Positions 1 through 6,807 of a stretch of DNA of 28,263 bases are shown here, in pieces; the stretch's first letter is position 1; each line of letters begins with the position of its first letter. Made by a program: the position numbers and the translations under genes. Source of the stretch: a virus; IMG/VR virus record IMGVR_UViG_3300020183_000363, positions 1 through 28,263 of that record. One strand, 5' to 3'. Under the pieces are notes generated by a model. The model was not told where the DNA came from. It searched no databases and saw only the letters and a list, made by a program, of their open reading frames with translations.

Positions 1-1
1 T

Positions 2-148
2 GTATATCAAGGCAGTGATGTAGAAGTTTGTATATACAATTCTACTTTTATAAAATTAAAAATTGATAATATACCTTATGCTATTTGTGATAGTATAAAA
101 ACATTTCGTGGCGAAATGGATAAACTGTACACACTACGTTATCAATAA
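2..148 (+). CDS. 3' end of an unidentified gene (partial)
   Basis: A reading frame is open from the window edge to a TAA at 146-148, about 48 codons, and ends in DKLYTLRYQ. No start is seen, so this would be the C-terminal part of a gene beginning outside the window. It alternates hydrophobic and polar residues and has no recognisable motif. The next promoter lies just after its stop, which fits a gene end here. An open frame this short in AT-rich DNA could also be chance. Confidence 0.45.
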   Translation, partial: VYQGSDVEVCIYNSTFIKLKIDNIPYAICDSIKTFRGEMDKLYTLRYQ

Positions 149-162
149 TGGGCTAATAAAGT

Positions 163-191
163 TTGACACAATATATAGACCTTTGTACACT
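163..191 (+). promoter_or_regulatory. sigma70-type promoter of the small membrane protein gene
   Basis: A consensus -35 TTGACA (163-168) is followed after 17 bases by TACACT (186-191). Predicted transcription starts near 198, giving a leader of about 24 bases that contains AGGAGAGG (211-218) before the ATG at 222. It is the first of three similar host-type promoters in the first 1.1 kb, which suggests expression by unmodified host polymerase early in infection. Confidence 0.65.
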
Positions 192-221
192 ACATGTTGT
201 GATAAATTTAAGGAGAGGTTA

Positions 222-434
222 ATGAAAATTCGCACCAAAGCTTTTTTACAAATTACTGTGGCTATAGGTATAATGGCAGGTATAGCCTACGGACTTGAAT
301 ACCTTTCGCCTAAGTATGGATTCATAATCTATACTGGCATGGTAGCAGCCTATATCTTGTATTGTTTGTTTAATATTCGCGTAAGTCAATTGGAATACGA
401 ACAAAATCGAATAATTGATGAATTAAAGAAATAG
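222..434 (+). CDS. small membrane protein with two transmembrane segments
   Basis: This encodes 70 residues. The ATG at 222 is chosen because AGGAGAGG sits just upstream; an in-frame ATG at 108 would add 38 polar residues and overlap the partial upstream frame. Residues about 7-28 and 32-51 are hydrophobic and separated by a short loop (SPKYG), predicting a two-pass inner-membrane protein. A charged tail follows, ending in DELKK. No family is recognised. Small early membrane proteins of phages often act on the host envelope or exclude other phages, but nothing here shows a specific role. Confidence 0.65.
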   Translation: MKIRTKAFLQITVAIGIMAGIAYGLEYLSPKYGFIIYTGMVAAYILYCLFNIRVSQLEYEQNRIIDELKK

Positions 435-563
435 TATCGTTTTATAGCCCCAGGGCAGCTTATAGTGCTATATTGCTATACATTTAAGCAGAACCGCTTA
501 TATCCAGGCCTATTAGGTCCTAGACGGCTACTTAAGTTATTGATTTATAAAGGTTTATAGTTC

Positions 564-592
564 TTGACCTAGGCCTAGTGTGGGCGCATACT
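564..592 (+). promoter_or_regulatory. sigma70-type promoter with conserved leader
   Basis: TTGACC (564-569), a 17-base spacer and CATACT (587-592) precede a leader with GTTGATT and CGGAGT just before the ATG at 621. The block GTTCTTGA-C-CTAGG and the leader words recur at 1058-1121 before the AAA+ ATPase gene, which supports both as real promoters. The 130 bases between 435 and 563 hold no gene, tRNA or clear terminator. Confidence 0.6.
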
Positions 593-620
593 ATCTATAC
601 AGTTGATTTACGGAGTTTTT

Positions 621-824
621 ATGTCTATCAAGTATTATGGTATGTTTACAGACGCAGGTAATGCTCTTGTAATGGGCGTAGTTGAGACCGCAAAACGAGC
701 GGAACTTGACTGGGACCAAGTCATGGACTTACTCTATGATTTGGGCACACTTGATGGGTTTGAAGAGGCTACGGATACTGATGTCCGCGAGGCTGTTTAT
801 ATGGAGTTGTCAAATGGACAATAA
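621..824 (+). CDS. small acidic protein of unknown function
   Basis: This encodes 67 residues, beginning MSIKYYGMFTDAGN. The ATG at 621 follows CGGAGT at a good distance; an upstream ATG at 603 lies closer to the predicted transcription start and would overlap the Shine-Dalgarno site. The protein is acidic and probably helical (the AELDWDQVMDLLYDLG stretch), with no signal peptide or membrane segment. It has the character of small early phage proteins that bind host factors, but I do not recognise it. Its end overlaps the next gene by 11 bases, so the two are likely co-translated. Confidence 0.65.
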   Translation: MSIKYYGMFTDAGNALVMGVVETAKRAELDWDQVMDLLYDLGTLDGFEEATDTDVREAVYMELSNGQ

Positions 825-1068
825 TCGTCACGGTGGTCCCTATGATCGGGGCAGGGCTGATAGTTATTATCAGCGTGGTTTTCGTCCGCACTATTTTGTA
901 GGTGGTACTTACAATTCTGAGGAAATCGGTCAGGATCGCATGACCCTTCAGGAGTGTGAGGAATATACTAGGGGTTATAGAGACAATCAGGCATCTGGTA
1001 ACTTCAAGGATTGGGCTAACAGACATTCTAAGTCGTTGATTTTCTTGGAATTTAAGTTCTTGAACTAG
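814..1068 (+). CDS. conserved-type small phage protein (HGGPYDRGRADSYY motif)
   Basis: This encodes 84 residues, starting MDNNRHGGPYDRGRADSYYQ. The frame is open further upstream, but that part only shadows the preceding gene, and the ATG at 814 has GGAG about 7 bases ahead. From memory, the HGGPYDRG-ADSYY motif, the central EEY-RGYRDNQASG region and FKDW near the end recur in small uncharacterised proteins of many tailed phages and in some bacteria. I cannot verify that here. The C-terminal tail after KDW (SLIFLEFKFLN) may be lineage-specific, and its last codons overlap the -35 box of the next promoter. Function unknown. Confidence 0.7.
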   Translation: MDNNRHGGPYDRGRADSYYQRGFRPHYFVGGTYNSEEIGQDRMTLQECEEYTRGYRDNQASGNFKDWANRHSKSLIFLEFKFLN

Positions 1069-1088
1069 GATATGTTTTTTTGTATACT
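1060..1088 (+). promoter_or_regulatory. sigma70-type promoter of the AAA+ ATPase gene
   Basis: TTGAAC (1060-1065), a 17-base spacer and TATACT (1083-1088) predict a start near 1095. The leader is about 27 bases and contains GTTGATT and CGGAGT before the ATG at 1122. The -35 box lies inside the last codons of the preceding gene. The sequence around the -35 box and the leader matches the promoter at 564-592. Confidence 0.65.
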
Positions 1089-1121
1089 AGTATAGTTGAT
1101 TAATTATTAACGGAGTATTTT

Positions 1122-2150
1122 ATGTCAGTTGTTCTTGTTAAGAATGGGTCGTATCGCGGCATTCCCGTAATTAATACCCAGTTTACTTTAGTTAAGGGTT
1201 TTCAGACAGGCAAGAAGGGTAACTACATTACAGTACGTAATGAGGGTAACTTCCCGATTGCTATTGATGTAGTCAAGATTAAGGTTCAAGATCAGCACGA
1301 CTTTGAGTTTATAGGTGCAAATTTACCTGCAAATGTTAGTCAGTTTATCTCGGCCCCTGTTGTTCAAGAAACTGATGACGAGGCAATGAACCGCATTGCT
1401 ACACGCTTTTCGATTTTGGACGAAATGGCACGTGCTACTACTAATGGCGGCATTCGCGCAATGATCGTTAGTGGTCCCCCAGGTGTTGGTAAAAGTTTTG
1501 GAGTCGAGCAGCAACTTGAAAAGGCAAGTATGTTTGATCGTCTTGCTGGGCGAACACTTAAGTATGAGATTATAAAAGGTGCTATGACAGCACTGGGTCT
1601 CTATGCTACATTGTTCAAGCACAGTGATAAAAATCACGTACTGGTATTTGACGATTGTGACAGTATTCTTATGGACGATCTCTCATTGAATATTCTCAAG
1701 GCTGCGCTTGATAGCGGCAAGCGTCGGCGTATTTACTGGAACAGTGATAGCAGTATGTTACGTCGAGAGGGTATTCCCGACGCATTTGATTTCAATGGAT
1801 CGGTAATCTTTATTTCCAACATAAAGTTTGATCATCTTAAGTCTAAGAAGTTGCAGGATCACTTGGAAGCACTACAGTCGCGCTGTCACTTTTTAGACTT
1901 GACTATTGATACTGAGCGTGACAAGTTATTGCGTATAAAGCAGGTACATCGTGATACTGATGGTGGTCTGTTCCGTGATTATTACTTTGAAACGGACGAA
2001 GGTGATCAGGTCATGAAGTTCATGTGGGACAACAAATCTAAGTTGCGTGAGTTGAGTATGCGTATGGCTCTAAAAATTGCAGATTTGATAAAGATTAGTC
2101 CTACTAACTGGCGTGCGCTTGCTGAGAATACTGTAATGAAGCGGGTCTGA
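1122..2150 (+). CDS. AAA+ family ATPase
   Basis: A 342-residue protein. After a beta-rich N-terminal region (about 1-75) it has an AAA+ core: Walker A GPPGVGKS (118-125), Walker B VLVFDDCD (173-180), a sensor-1-like Asn in VIFISN (about 233) and a likely arginine finger in LQSRC (Arg254). The helical C-terminal part ends in a NWRALAENTVMKRV-type lid. AAA+ proteins couple ATP hydrolysis to remodelling of protein or DNA complexes. Similar stand-alone ATPases occur in many tailed phages, but their target is unknown. The gene has its own promoter and terminator, so it is a monocistronic unit. Its codon use (many CGT, CGC and GGC) looks less AT-biased than the genes that follow. Confidence 0.9.
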   Translation: MSVVLVKNGSYRGIPVINTQFTLVKGFQTGKKGNYITVRNEGNFPIAIDVVKIKVQDQHDFEFIGANLPANVSQFISAPVVQETDDEAMNRIATRFSILDEMARATTNGGIRAMIVSGPPGVGKSFGVEQQLEKASMFDRLAGRTLKYEIIKGAMTALGLYATLFKHSDKNHVLVFDDCDSILMDDLSLNILKAALDSGKRRRIYWNSDSSMLRREGIPDAFDFNGSVIFISNIKFDHLKSKKLQDHLEALQSRCHFLDLTIDTERDKLLRIKQVHRDTDGGLFRDYYFETDEGDQVMKFMWDNKSKLRELSMRMALKIADLIKISPTNWRALAENTVMKRV

Positions 2151-2173
2151 TACTCCGTTGCCCGCTCGGGGTC

Positions 2174-2203
2174 GAGGGTCGAAAGACCCTCTTTCCTTTA
2201 TTT
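2174..2203 (+). terminator. rho-independent terminator after the AAA+ ATPase gene
   Basis: GAGGGTC (2174-2180), a GAAA loop (2181-2184) and GACCCTC (2185-2191) form a perfect 7-bp stem closed by a stable GNRA tetraloop, followed by TTTCCTTTATTT. A second short hairpin, CCCG-CT-CGGG (2161-2170), lies just ahead. It closes the early-looking module at 150-2150. Confidence 0.8.
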
Positions 2204-2225
2204 GTAATACATTAAATTATATAAT
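2197..2225 (+). promoter_or_regulatory. putative leaderless promoter of the AT-rich unknown gene
   Basis: A perfect -10 TATAAT (2220-2225) ends exactly six bases before the ATG at 2232, so the first transcribed base should be the A of the start codon. The -35 at 17-base spacing is weak (TTTATT, 2197-2202). There is no Shine-Dalgarno sequence ahead of the gene. Confidence 0.5.
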
Positions 2226-2231
2226 AACAAT

Positions 2232-3242
2232 ATGCTAATTAAAGAAGAAGTGTTGTCATATCTTACTAAAGGATACATCCACGTAAGTAAAAAGGATTAC
2301 CTTTTTTTTCATAATTTACAAAAATTTATTGAACAAGGAAAAAATATTACAACAAGACAGAATGAATTGTTTGATAAACTATTGTCTAAGTATCAAAGAC
2401 AATTTAAAAAACAAAATCTTGATGGAACTTATTTAAAAAAACTAAATTGGAAAACTAAAGTAGTTCCTACTGATCCATTGCTTTTAATACCAACAATATC
2501 ATTAATAGAAAATTTTATAGTCATTAAGGCTCCCTATAATAAAAAGTTTGCATCATCCTTCTCTTATAAACGTCTTGTATTCAATAATTTTAAATGGGAT
2601 AAAATTAACAAAAAATATTTTGCTGAATTTAATACAGTTAATTTAAAATTAGCTTATTCTAAAGTTAAAGAATGTTTCAAAGAATTTAAACTATGTCCAA
2701 ACTTACAAGATATTGTTAATGAATTAAATGACTATAGTACAAAGGTATGGCAACCTACTCTTATGAAAAATTGCGACCATCTATACGTCAGTGCAATAAA
2801 TGAATACCTATATGATGCATTGACTGATGTTAATTTTGAATTTAATTTGGCATCCATATACGAAATTACAAAATTTGGTGTAAAGGTTGATAGTAAGATT
2901 TTAAACAATGAAATCTTGACTAAATTTCTAAATAACCACGAAGTTATTTTGAATTTTATAGAAGTAGAAACAATTATTGCAAATCTTAAAAGTTTTGGAA
3001 TAAACAAAGTGTACATACAAAGTAATTCGAATAGTTTTTTAAAAAACTCTAGTCACAAAATTTTGGAACTTTTAGACCAATACGAAATCAAATTCGAGTT
3101 GTTGAAAGTAAATTATGAACCAAAAGTTTATGTTCCCAATTCTCTTTCAATACGATTGAGTAAATCAATTATGACCCATAGTAACATTTTGAGTGATAAA
3201 GTAATAGTTGTTGCGAATGATATGCCGATAGATATAAAATGA
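2232..3242 (+). CDS. uncharacterised protein, possibly nucleic-acid binding
   Basis: This encodes 336 residues and is strikingly AT-rich, with many Lys, Asn, Ile and Phe residues. No enzymatic motif is visible. Residues about 94-145 (FIVIKAPYNKKFASSF, then FKWDKINKKYFAEF) have the pattern of a beta-rich module seen ahead of some superfamily-2 helicases: hydrophobic strands, an APYN turn and a W-x(n)-K-x-(Y/W) strand. That is a resemblance only. The C-terminal third alternates predicted strands and helices and ends VIVVANDMPIDIK. It overlaps the CWC gene by four bases (ATGA) and lies two genes ahead of uvsW, which would suit a recombination or repair accessory role. The reading frame is clearly real, but the function is unknown. 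Confidence 0.75.
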   Translation: MLIKEEVLSYLTKGYIHVSKKDYLFFHNLQKFIEQGKNITTRQNELFDKLLSKYQRQFKKQNLDGTYLKKLNWKTKVVPTDPLLLIPTISLIENFIVIKAPYNKKFASSFSYKRLVFNNFKWDKINKKYFAEFNTVNLKLAYSKVKECFKEFKLCPNLQDIVNELNDYSTKVWQPTLMKNCDHLYVSAINEYLYDALTDVNFEFNLASIYEITKFGVKVDSKILNNEILTKFLNNHEVILNFIEVETIIANLKSFGINKVYIQSNSNSFLKNSSHKILELLDQYEIKFELLKVNYEPKVYVPNSLSIRLSKSIMTHSNILSDKVIVVANDMPIDIK

Positions 3243-3424
3243 GAAAAATTACATGTGAAAAATGTAGTTCAGATTTTATATGTAATGGTTCAGGGTACGA
3301 TTGTTGGTGTTTTGACCAGCCTTATATTAGATTGGATAAAACTGAACAATATACTGATTGTTTATGTGAACAATGTTTGATAGAATTATATAATGAGAGA
3401 AGCAAAGATAATCATAAAGGATGA
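3239..3424 (+). CDS. cysteine-rich CWC-type zinc protein
   Basis: This encodes 61 residues with eight cysteines, spaced CxxC, a single Cys, CWC, and CLCxxC near the end. The order CEKCSSDFIC, then CWCFDQP, then CLCEQCL matches the cysteine-rich CWC family of small bacterial proteins, which probably bind zinc and whose role is not established. Such proteins are normally cellular; finding one inside a phage replication operon suggests acquisition from a host. It starts in an ATGA overlap with the upstream gene, and its last 32 bases overlap the uvsW start, so all three are likely translated together. Confidence 0.75.
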   Translation: MRKITCEKCSSDFICNGSGYDCWCFDQPYIRLDKTEQYTDCLCEQCLIELYNERSKDNHKG

Positions 3425-4850
3425 AGTCAACTGCAAGATAGAAGGTCTTGAGTTAGACTGCCGCAAGGCATTAGTGCGTAAATTTGAACATGAAGTTCCG
3501 GGCGCACGTTACTTACCTGCGGTACGTCTTGGCCGTTGGAACGGCAAGGTAAGTTATTGTAGTCTAGCAGGTAGTACATACATAAATCTTATACCTGATA
3601 TTGTACCCATATTACAAGAATATGATTATGATATTAATCTAGTAGACCTGCGCGAATATCAAACATCTTATACGTTTGAGAAAATCACTGAAAATAGTTT
3701 TAGTAATAAGGTATGGACAAAAGGTCATACACAAGAAGGTGAACCAATCATTCTGCGCGATTATCAGGTAGAGATCATCAATAATTTTTTAAGTAATACA
3801 CAATGCATTCAAGAAGTAGCGACCGGCGCTGGTAAAACAATTATGACTGCTGCTCTATCTAAAAGCGTAGAGTATTATGGGCGTAGTATTGTTATAGTCC
3901 CTAACAAGAGTTTGGTAGTACAAACTGAGGCAGACTATATAAATCTTGGATTAGATGTTGGTGTATACTTCGGTGATAGAAAAGAATACAACAAGAAACA
4001 TACAATCTGTACTTGGCAAAGTCTTAACAACTTATTAAAGAACACAAAAGCGGGCGAAGCAGAAGTAAGTATTAAAGAGTTTATTGAGGATGTAATTTGT
4101 ATCATGGTCGATGAAGTGCATATGGCAAAAGCAGACGCACTAAAGCAATTACTAACCGGCCCTTTCAGTCATATACCTATACGTTGGGGACTGACTGGAA
4201 CTGTGCCTAAAGCTACATATGAGCAAGTTAGTTTGTTAGTCAGTCTTGGATCTGTAATCGGCAAACTTAGTGCTGCGGAACTACAAGAGAAAGGAGTACT
4301 AGCACAATGTCATGTAAATGTGATACAGTTAAAAGATGGGGTAGAGTTTACAAACTATCAAAGCGAATTAAAGCATTTACTTGAAGATGAAAAACGTTTG
4401 GATACTATAGCTAAATTAGTTAGTAAAATTAAAGAGACTGGTAACACGCTTGTACTTGTTGATCGTGTAAATGCAGGGCGCGAATTACAATCACGTATAG
4501 TGGATAGTGTATTCATATCGGGCGAGACAAAACTAATGGAGCGTAAAGAAGAATATGACGAAATTAAGACTAGCAATACTAAAGTTATTGTTGCCACTTA
4601 TGGAGTCGCTGCTGTGGGTATTAATCTCCCTCGCATTTTCAATCTTGTTCTTATTGAGCCCGGTAAGTCATTTATCAGAGTTATCCAATCGATTGGACGC
4701 GGTATTAGAAAAGCGGAAGACAAGGATCACGTAGAAATTTGGGATATTACTAGCGATTGTAAGTTTGCCAAACGTCATCTTACACAACGTAAGGCATATT
4801 ACAAAGAAGCAAAGTATCCATTTAGTCTTGAAAAGCTTGATTACAGATAA
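3393..4850 (+). CDS. uvsW: UvsW-type superfamily 2 helicase
   Basis: A 485-residue protein, close to T4 UvsW (about 500). The N-terminal DNA-binding module shows EVPGARYLP and GRWNGK (35-52), typical of UvsW. The helicase core has Walker A ATGAGKT (143-149), a DEVH box (240-243), motif III LTGT (267-270) and motif VI QSIGRGIRK (432-440). UvsW unwinds R-loops and branched recombination intermediates, turning origin-dependent into recombination-dependent replication and rescuing stalled forks by branch migration. The ATG at 3393 gives the full N-terminal module although it overlaps the CWC gene by 32 bases. No strong Shine-Dalgarno site is seen, so translational coupling is likely. Confidence 0.95.
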   Translation: MREAKIIIKDEVNCKIEGLELDCRKALVRKFEHEVPGARYLPAVRLGRWNGKVSYCSLAGSTYINLIPDIVPILQEYDYDINLVDLREYQTSYTFEKITENSFSNKVWTKGHTQEGEPIILRDYQVEIINNFLSNTQCIQEVATGAGKTIMTAALSKSVEYYGRSIVIVPNKSLVVQTEADYINLGLDVGVYFGDRKEYNKKHTICTWQSLNNLLKNTKAGEAEVSIKEFIEDVICIMVDEVHMAKADALKQLLTGPFSHIPIRWGLTGTVPKATYEQVSLLVSLGSVIGKLSAAELQEKGVLAQCHVNVIQLKDGVEFTNYQSELKHLLEDEKRLDTIAKLVSKIKETGNTLVLVDRVNAGRELQSRIVDSVFISGETKLMERKEEYDEIKTSNTKVIVATYGVAAVGINLPRIFNLVLIEPGKSFIRVIQSIGRGIRKAEDKDHVEIWDITSDCKFAKRHLTQRKAYYKEAKYPFSLEKLDYR

Positions 4851-4865
4851 CTTTTATATTAAAAT
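4837..4865 (+). promoter_or_regulatory. putative leaderless promoter at the end of uvsW
   Basis: TTGATT (4837-4842), a 17-base spacer and TAAAAT (4860-4865) precede the ATG at 4872 by exactly six bases after the -10. Start-site geometry puts +1 on the A of the start codon. There is no Shine-Dalgarno site. The -35 box lies within the last codons of uvsW. Confidence 0.55.
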
Positions 4866-4871
4866 AATAAC

Positions 4872-5372
4872 ATGAGGATACTTACACTAGAAAATACAGC
4901 ATATAATTTAGAAACGTTGCCTGATGAAATTGACGACTTACGTTTTGCTATACTTGATAATAGCAATCCTCAAGCCGTAGATTATCATTATATTCCATTA
5001 ATATTTTTGGAGAGTTTTAATGCTCCCGCGTTAGTACTTCAAGTAGGAAAACAAAAGGTAAAGATGCCGTTAGACTGGCAAATCCTTATAGGAGAAAAGG
5101 ATCATGGGGATTTAGAAACATTACCACTAAGCAGTCTAAATGATAGAGGGTTTAGTGCATTTCAATTTAATCCGTTAACATCATTTAGTCCAACATTTAT
5201 TCCTATTGAAATTGCAGATATCTATCACGATGTAACATGGTATAGTCCTAGATTGCGTAATGGTCAATTTTTATGTGTTCCAATCGAAGAAGGGCCCAAA
5301 CCACAGTGTATATATTTTGTAAAAGAGATCAGCCGCAACTGTGAGATCGTTGATTATAATCAGGTGTTTTGA
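4872..5372 (+). CDS. uncharacterised beta-rich phage protein
   Basis: This encodes 166 residues with no catalytic motif that I recognise. It looks all-beta, with conserved-looking segments PLIFLESFNAPALVL, KMPLDWQILIG, FSAFQFNPL and DVTWYSPRLRNGQFLCVPI. The steady pattern of hydrophobic strands and the many Pro and Trp residues suggest a soluble, conserved domain rather than fast-evolving filler. Its place between uvsW and a clamp-loader-like gene suggests a role in replication or transcription control. It starts without a Shine-Dalgarno site, directly behind a predicted promoter. Function unknown. Confidence 0.75.
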   Translation: MRILTLENTAYNLETLPDEIDDLRFAILDNSNPQAVDYHYIPLIFLESFNAPALVLQVGKQKVKMPLDWQILIGEKDHGDLETLPLSSLNDRGFSAFQFNPLTSFSPTFIPIEIADIYHDVTWYSPRLRNGQFLCVPIEEGPKPQCIYFVKEISRNCEIVDYNQVF

Positions 5373-5572
5373 TGATGTACGGTATTAAAGTTCCATTATC
5401 CTTAGATAATCATGGTGAGTATAATGATTGGTTATGGGTCACAGAAGATAGCCAGTTTAAACTTAATCCATTATTATTTGCAGATAAGGAACTAGCTTTA
5501 GAATATGCCTTGAAAGTATGGGGGTATAGTGCTATAGTAGAAGAATATGTACAAAACAAAGAAATCAGTTGA
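5372..5572 (+). CDS. small conserved-type phage protein
   Basis: This encodes 66 residues from the ATG at 5372, which overlaps the previous stop by one base (TGATG); an ATG at 5375 is equally possible. The sequence starts MMYGIKVPL, followed by DWLWVTED and FADKELALEYAL, giving a likely beta-beta-alpha arrangement in which the last part decides which residues form a helix. I recall similar short proteins, with a start like MYGIKIP and a (D/W)LWVTED stretch, in marine T4-like phages, but with no known function. The next gene starts 26 bases before its end. Confidence 0.65.
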   Translation: MMYGIKVPLSLDNHGEYNDWLWVTEDSQFKLNPLLFADKELALEYALKVWGYSAIVEEYVQNKEIS

Positions 5573-6134
5573 TGAAAAGTTTGCGAATGTAGATTTTGAC
5601 CTCTTCGAGGCATTAGCCGCCATTGATCGAAAAGATTATGGTTATTATGATAACTTAACTACAGAACAAAAGAAAAAGTTTGTCCCATACATGCTTATGA
5701 TTTGGAATAGTTGTATTAAAGGTAGGGCAGACTTACAACGATATTACTTACAAAGTGTAGACTATCATAGTAACCAACACTTACTAAATGAAAATATTAA
5801 CGATCACCCTAAACTTCAGTGGTTGATGCTTTGCGCGGCAAGTCCTGGTTTAGGACAACAATTTCATCAGTGGATACCTCATATTCCTACTAGAGTAAGT
5901 TTACTCAAGGATCACGCAAAAGCTGCTGATATTAAAAATTACTATAAAAAGATTTATCCTAATTCAGATGAAGCTTTGATAGATGAGGCTGCATTGGTAT
6001 ATACATCCGAACATAAAAAGAAAATGTATTTATCTACACAATATCCTGAAATGAAGATATCGGACATTGAAATACTAACACAGTTTGTTTCACAAAATGA
6101 TATAGATGATTATGAAAAACAAAGCGGAAACTAA
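5547..6134 (+). CDS. probable clamp-loader small subunit (gp62-like)
   Basis: A 195-residue helical protein, about the length of T4 gp62 (187). The order of segments resembles gp62: a phenylalanine-led helix with LFEALAAIDRKDYG (19-32), a middle segment KKKFVPYMLMIWNSC, an LNENINDHPKLQWLMLCAASPG segment like the bihelical part before the gp62 RGKRYGKW motif, then FHQWIP. In T4, gp62 joins four gp44 subunits to load the gp45 sliding clamp, and the clamp also serves late transcription. Here the gene is not beside a gp44 gene, and the Arg/Lys-rich RGKR stretch is replaced by GLGQQ, so the call is tentative. It overlaps both neighbours by 26-29 bases. Confidence 0.5.
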   Translation: MYKTKKSVDEKFANVDFDLFEALAAIDRKDYGYYDNLTTEQKKKFVPYMLMIWNSCIKGRADLQRYYLQSVDYHSNQHLLNENINDHPKLQWLMLCAASPGLGQQFHQWIPHIPTRVSLLKDHAKAADIKNYYKKIYPNSDEALIDEAALVYTSEHKKKMYLSTQYPEMKISDIEILTQFVSQNDIDDYEKQSGN

Positions 6135-6807
6135 AACCTATCACTGTGAGTTTTGTGAAAGAGACTTTATACGTGAGGGTAGTTTTCTTAAACATATCTG
6201 TGAAACAAAGAGAAGATATTTGGACCAAGATTATCAAGGAAATCGCATTGGATTCCAAATATGGTTAGATTTCTTTAAAAAGAATAGTCATAGTAAAAAA
6301 CAAAAAACGTATATTGACTTTGCTAAAAATGCATACTATACAGCGTTTGTAAAGTTTGGGAATTACTGTGTAAATGCTAACGTATTAAATATAAAAAGAT
6401 TTTCGGATTATCTTCTTAAGAACAAAATAAGTGTAGATAATTGGGCAAGTGATAAACAGTATACAATTTTTTTAATACAGTATTTGCGTGATGAGGATCC
6501 ATTGGATGCTATAGCACGTAGTATTGAAACTACAATAACTTTAAGTAAAGAAGATAAGATACAAACAAAGGATTGTTTAAGATATGGGAATAAAAACAAA
6601 ATTTGTTATAATATTACAACAGGTAAAATAAGTCCTTGGATGTTGTATCATAGCGAAAGTGGATTAAGTTTTTTACAATCATTAGACCAAACACAACTAA
6701 AGATGGTTTTCGATTACATTGATCCGCAAAAATGGAATATAAAATTTAGACGAGATCAAGAAATATTAGATCAGGTTAAAGACCTATTAAGTGCAGCTGG
6801 GTATTAG
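6106..6807 (+). CDS. zinc-finger protein of unknown function
   Basis: This encodes 233 residues, starting at ATG 6106 or 6112 inside the end of the previous gene. The N-terminus carries one zinc finger of C2HC type: CEFC, then H and C in FLKHIC (residues about 14-32). The rest is helical (YIDFAKNAYYTAFVKFGNYC, then FSDYLLKNKISVDNWASD), with no nuclease or polymerase motif. A single finger on a helical body suggests DNA or RNA binding in replication or transcription. By position between a clamp-loader-like gene and metabolic accessory genes it could be a replication accessory factor. It is not similar to T4 gp59 or gp32 as far as I can see. Confidence 0.7.
   Translation: MIMKNKAETKTYHCEFCERDFIREGSFLKHICETKRRYLDQDYQGNRIGFQIWLDFFKKNSHSKKQKTYIDFAKNAYYTAFVKFGNYCVNANVLNIKRFSDYLLKNKISVDNWASDKQYTIFLIQYLRDEDPLDAIARSIETTITLSKEDKIQTKDCLRYGNKNKICYNITTGKISPWMLYHSESGLSFLQSLDQTQLKMVFDYIDPQKWNIKFRRDQEILDQVKDLLSAAGY

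Noticed and set aside
108-221. An N-terminal extension of the small membrane protein from ATG 108
   Set aside because: It would start upstream of the consensus promoter at 163-191 and overlap the partial upstream frame; the ATG at 222 has a strong Shine-Dalgarno site.
435-563. A possible RNA gene in the gap before 564
   Set aside because: No tRNA features (acceptor pairing, GGTTCGA-type loop) and no stable long hairpin could be found.
682-813. A 44-codon upstream extension of the HGGPYDRG protein
   Set aside because: It lies wholly inside the preceding gene in another frame, and the ATG at 814 has its own GGAG and starts the recognisable motif.
1323-1637. A minus-strand open frame inside the AAA+ ATPase gene
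   Set aside because: It is an antisense shadow of a gene with intact Walker motifs.
2161-2170. CCCGCTCGGG hairpin as a separate terminator
   Set aside because: It has a two-base loop and no T tract; it is better seen as part of the region ahead of the real terminator at 2174.
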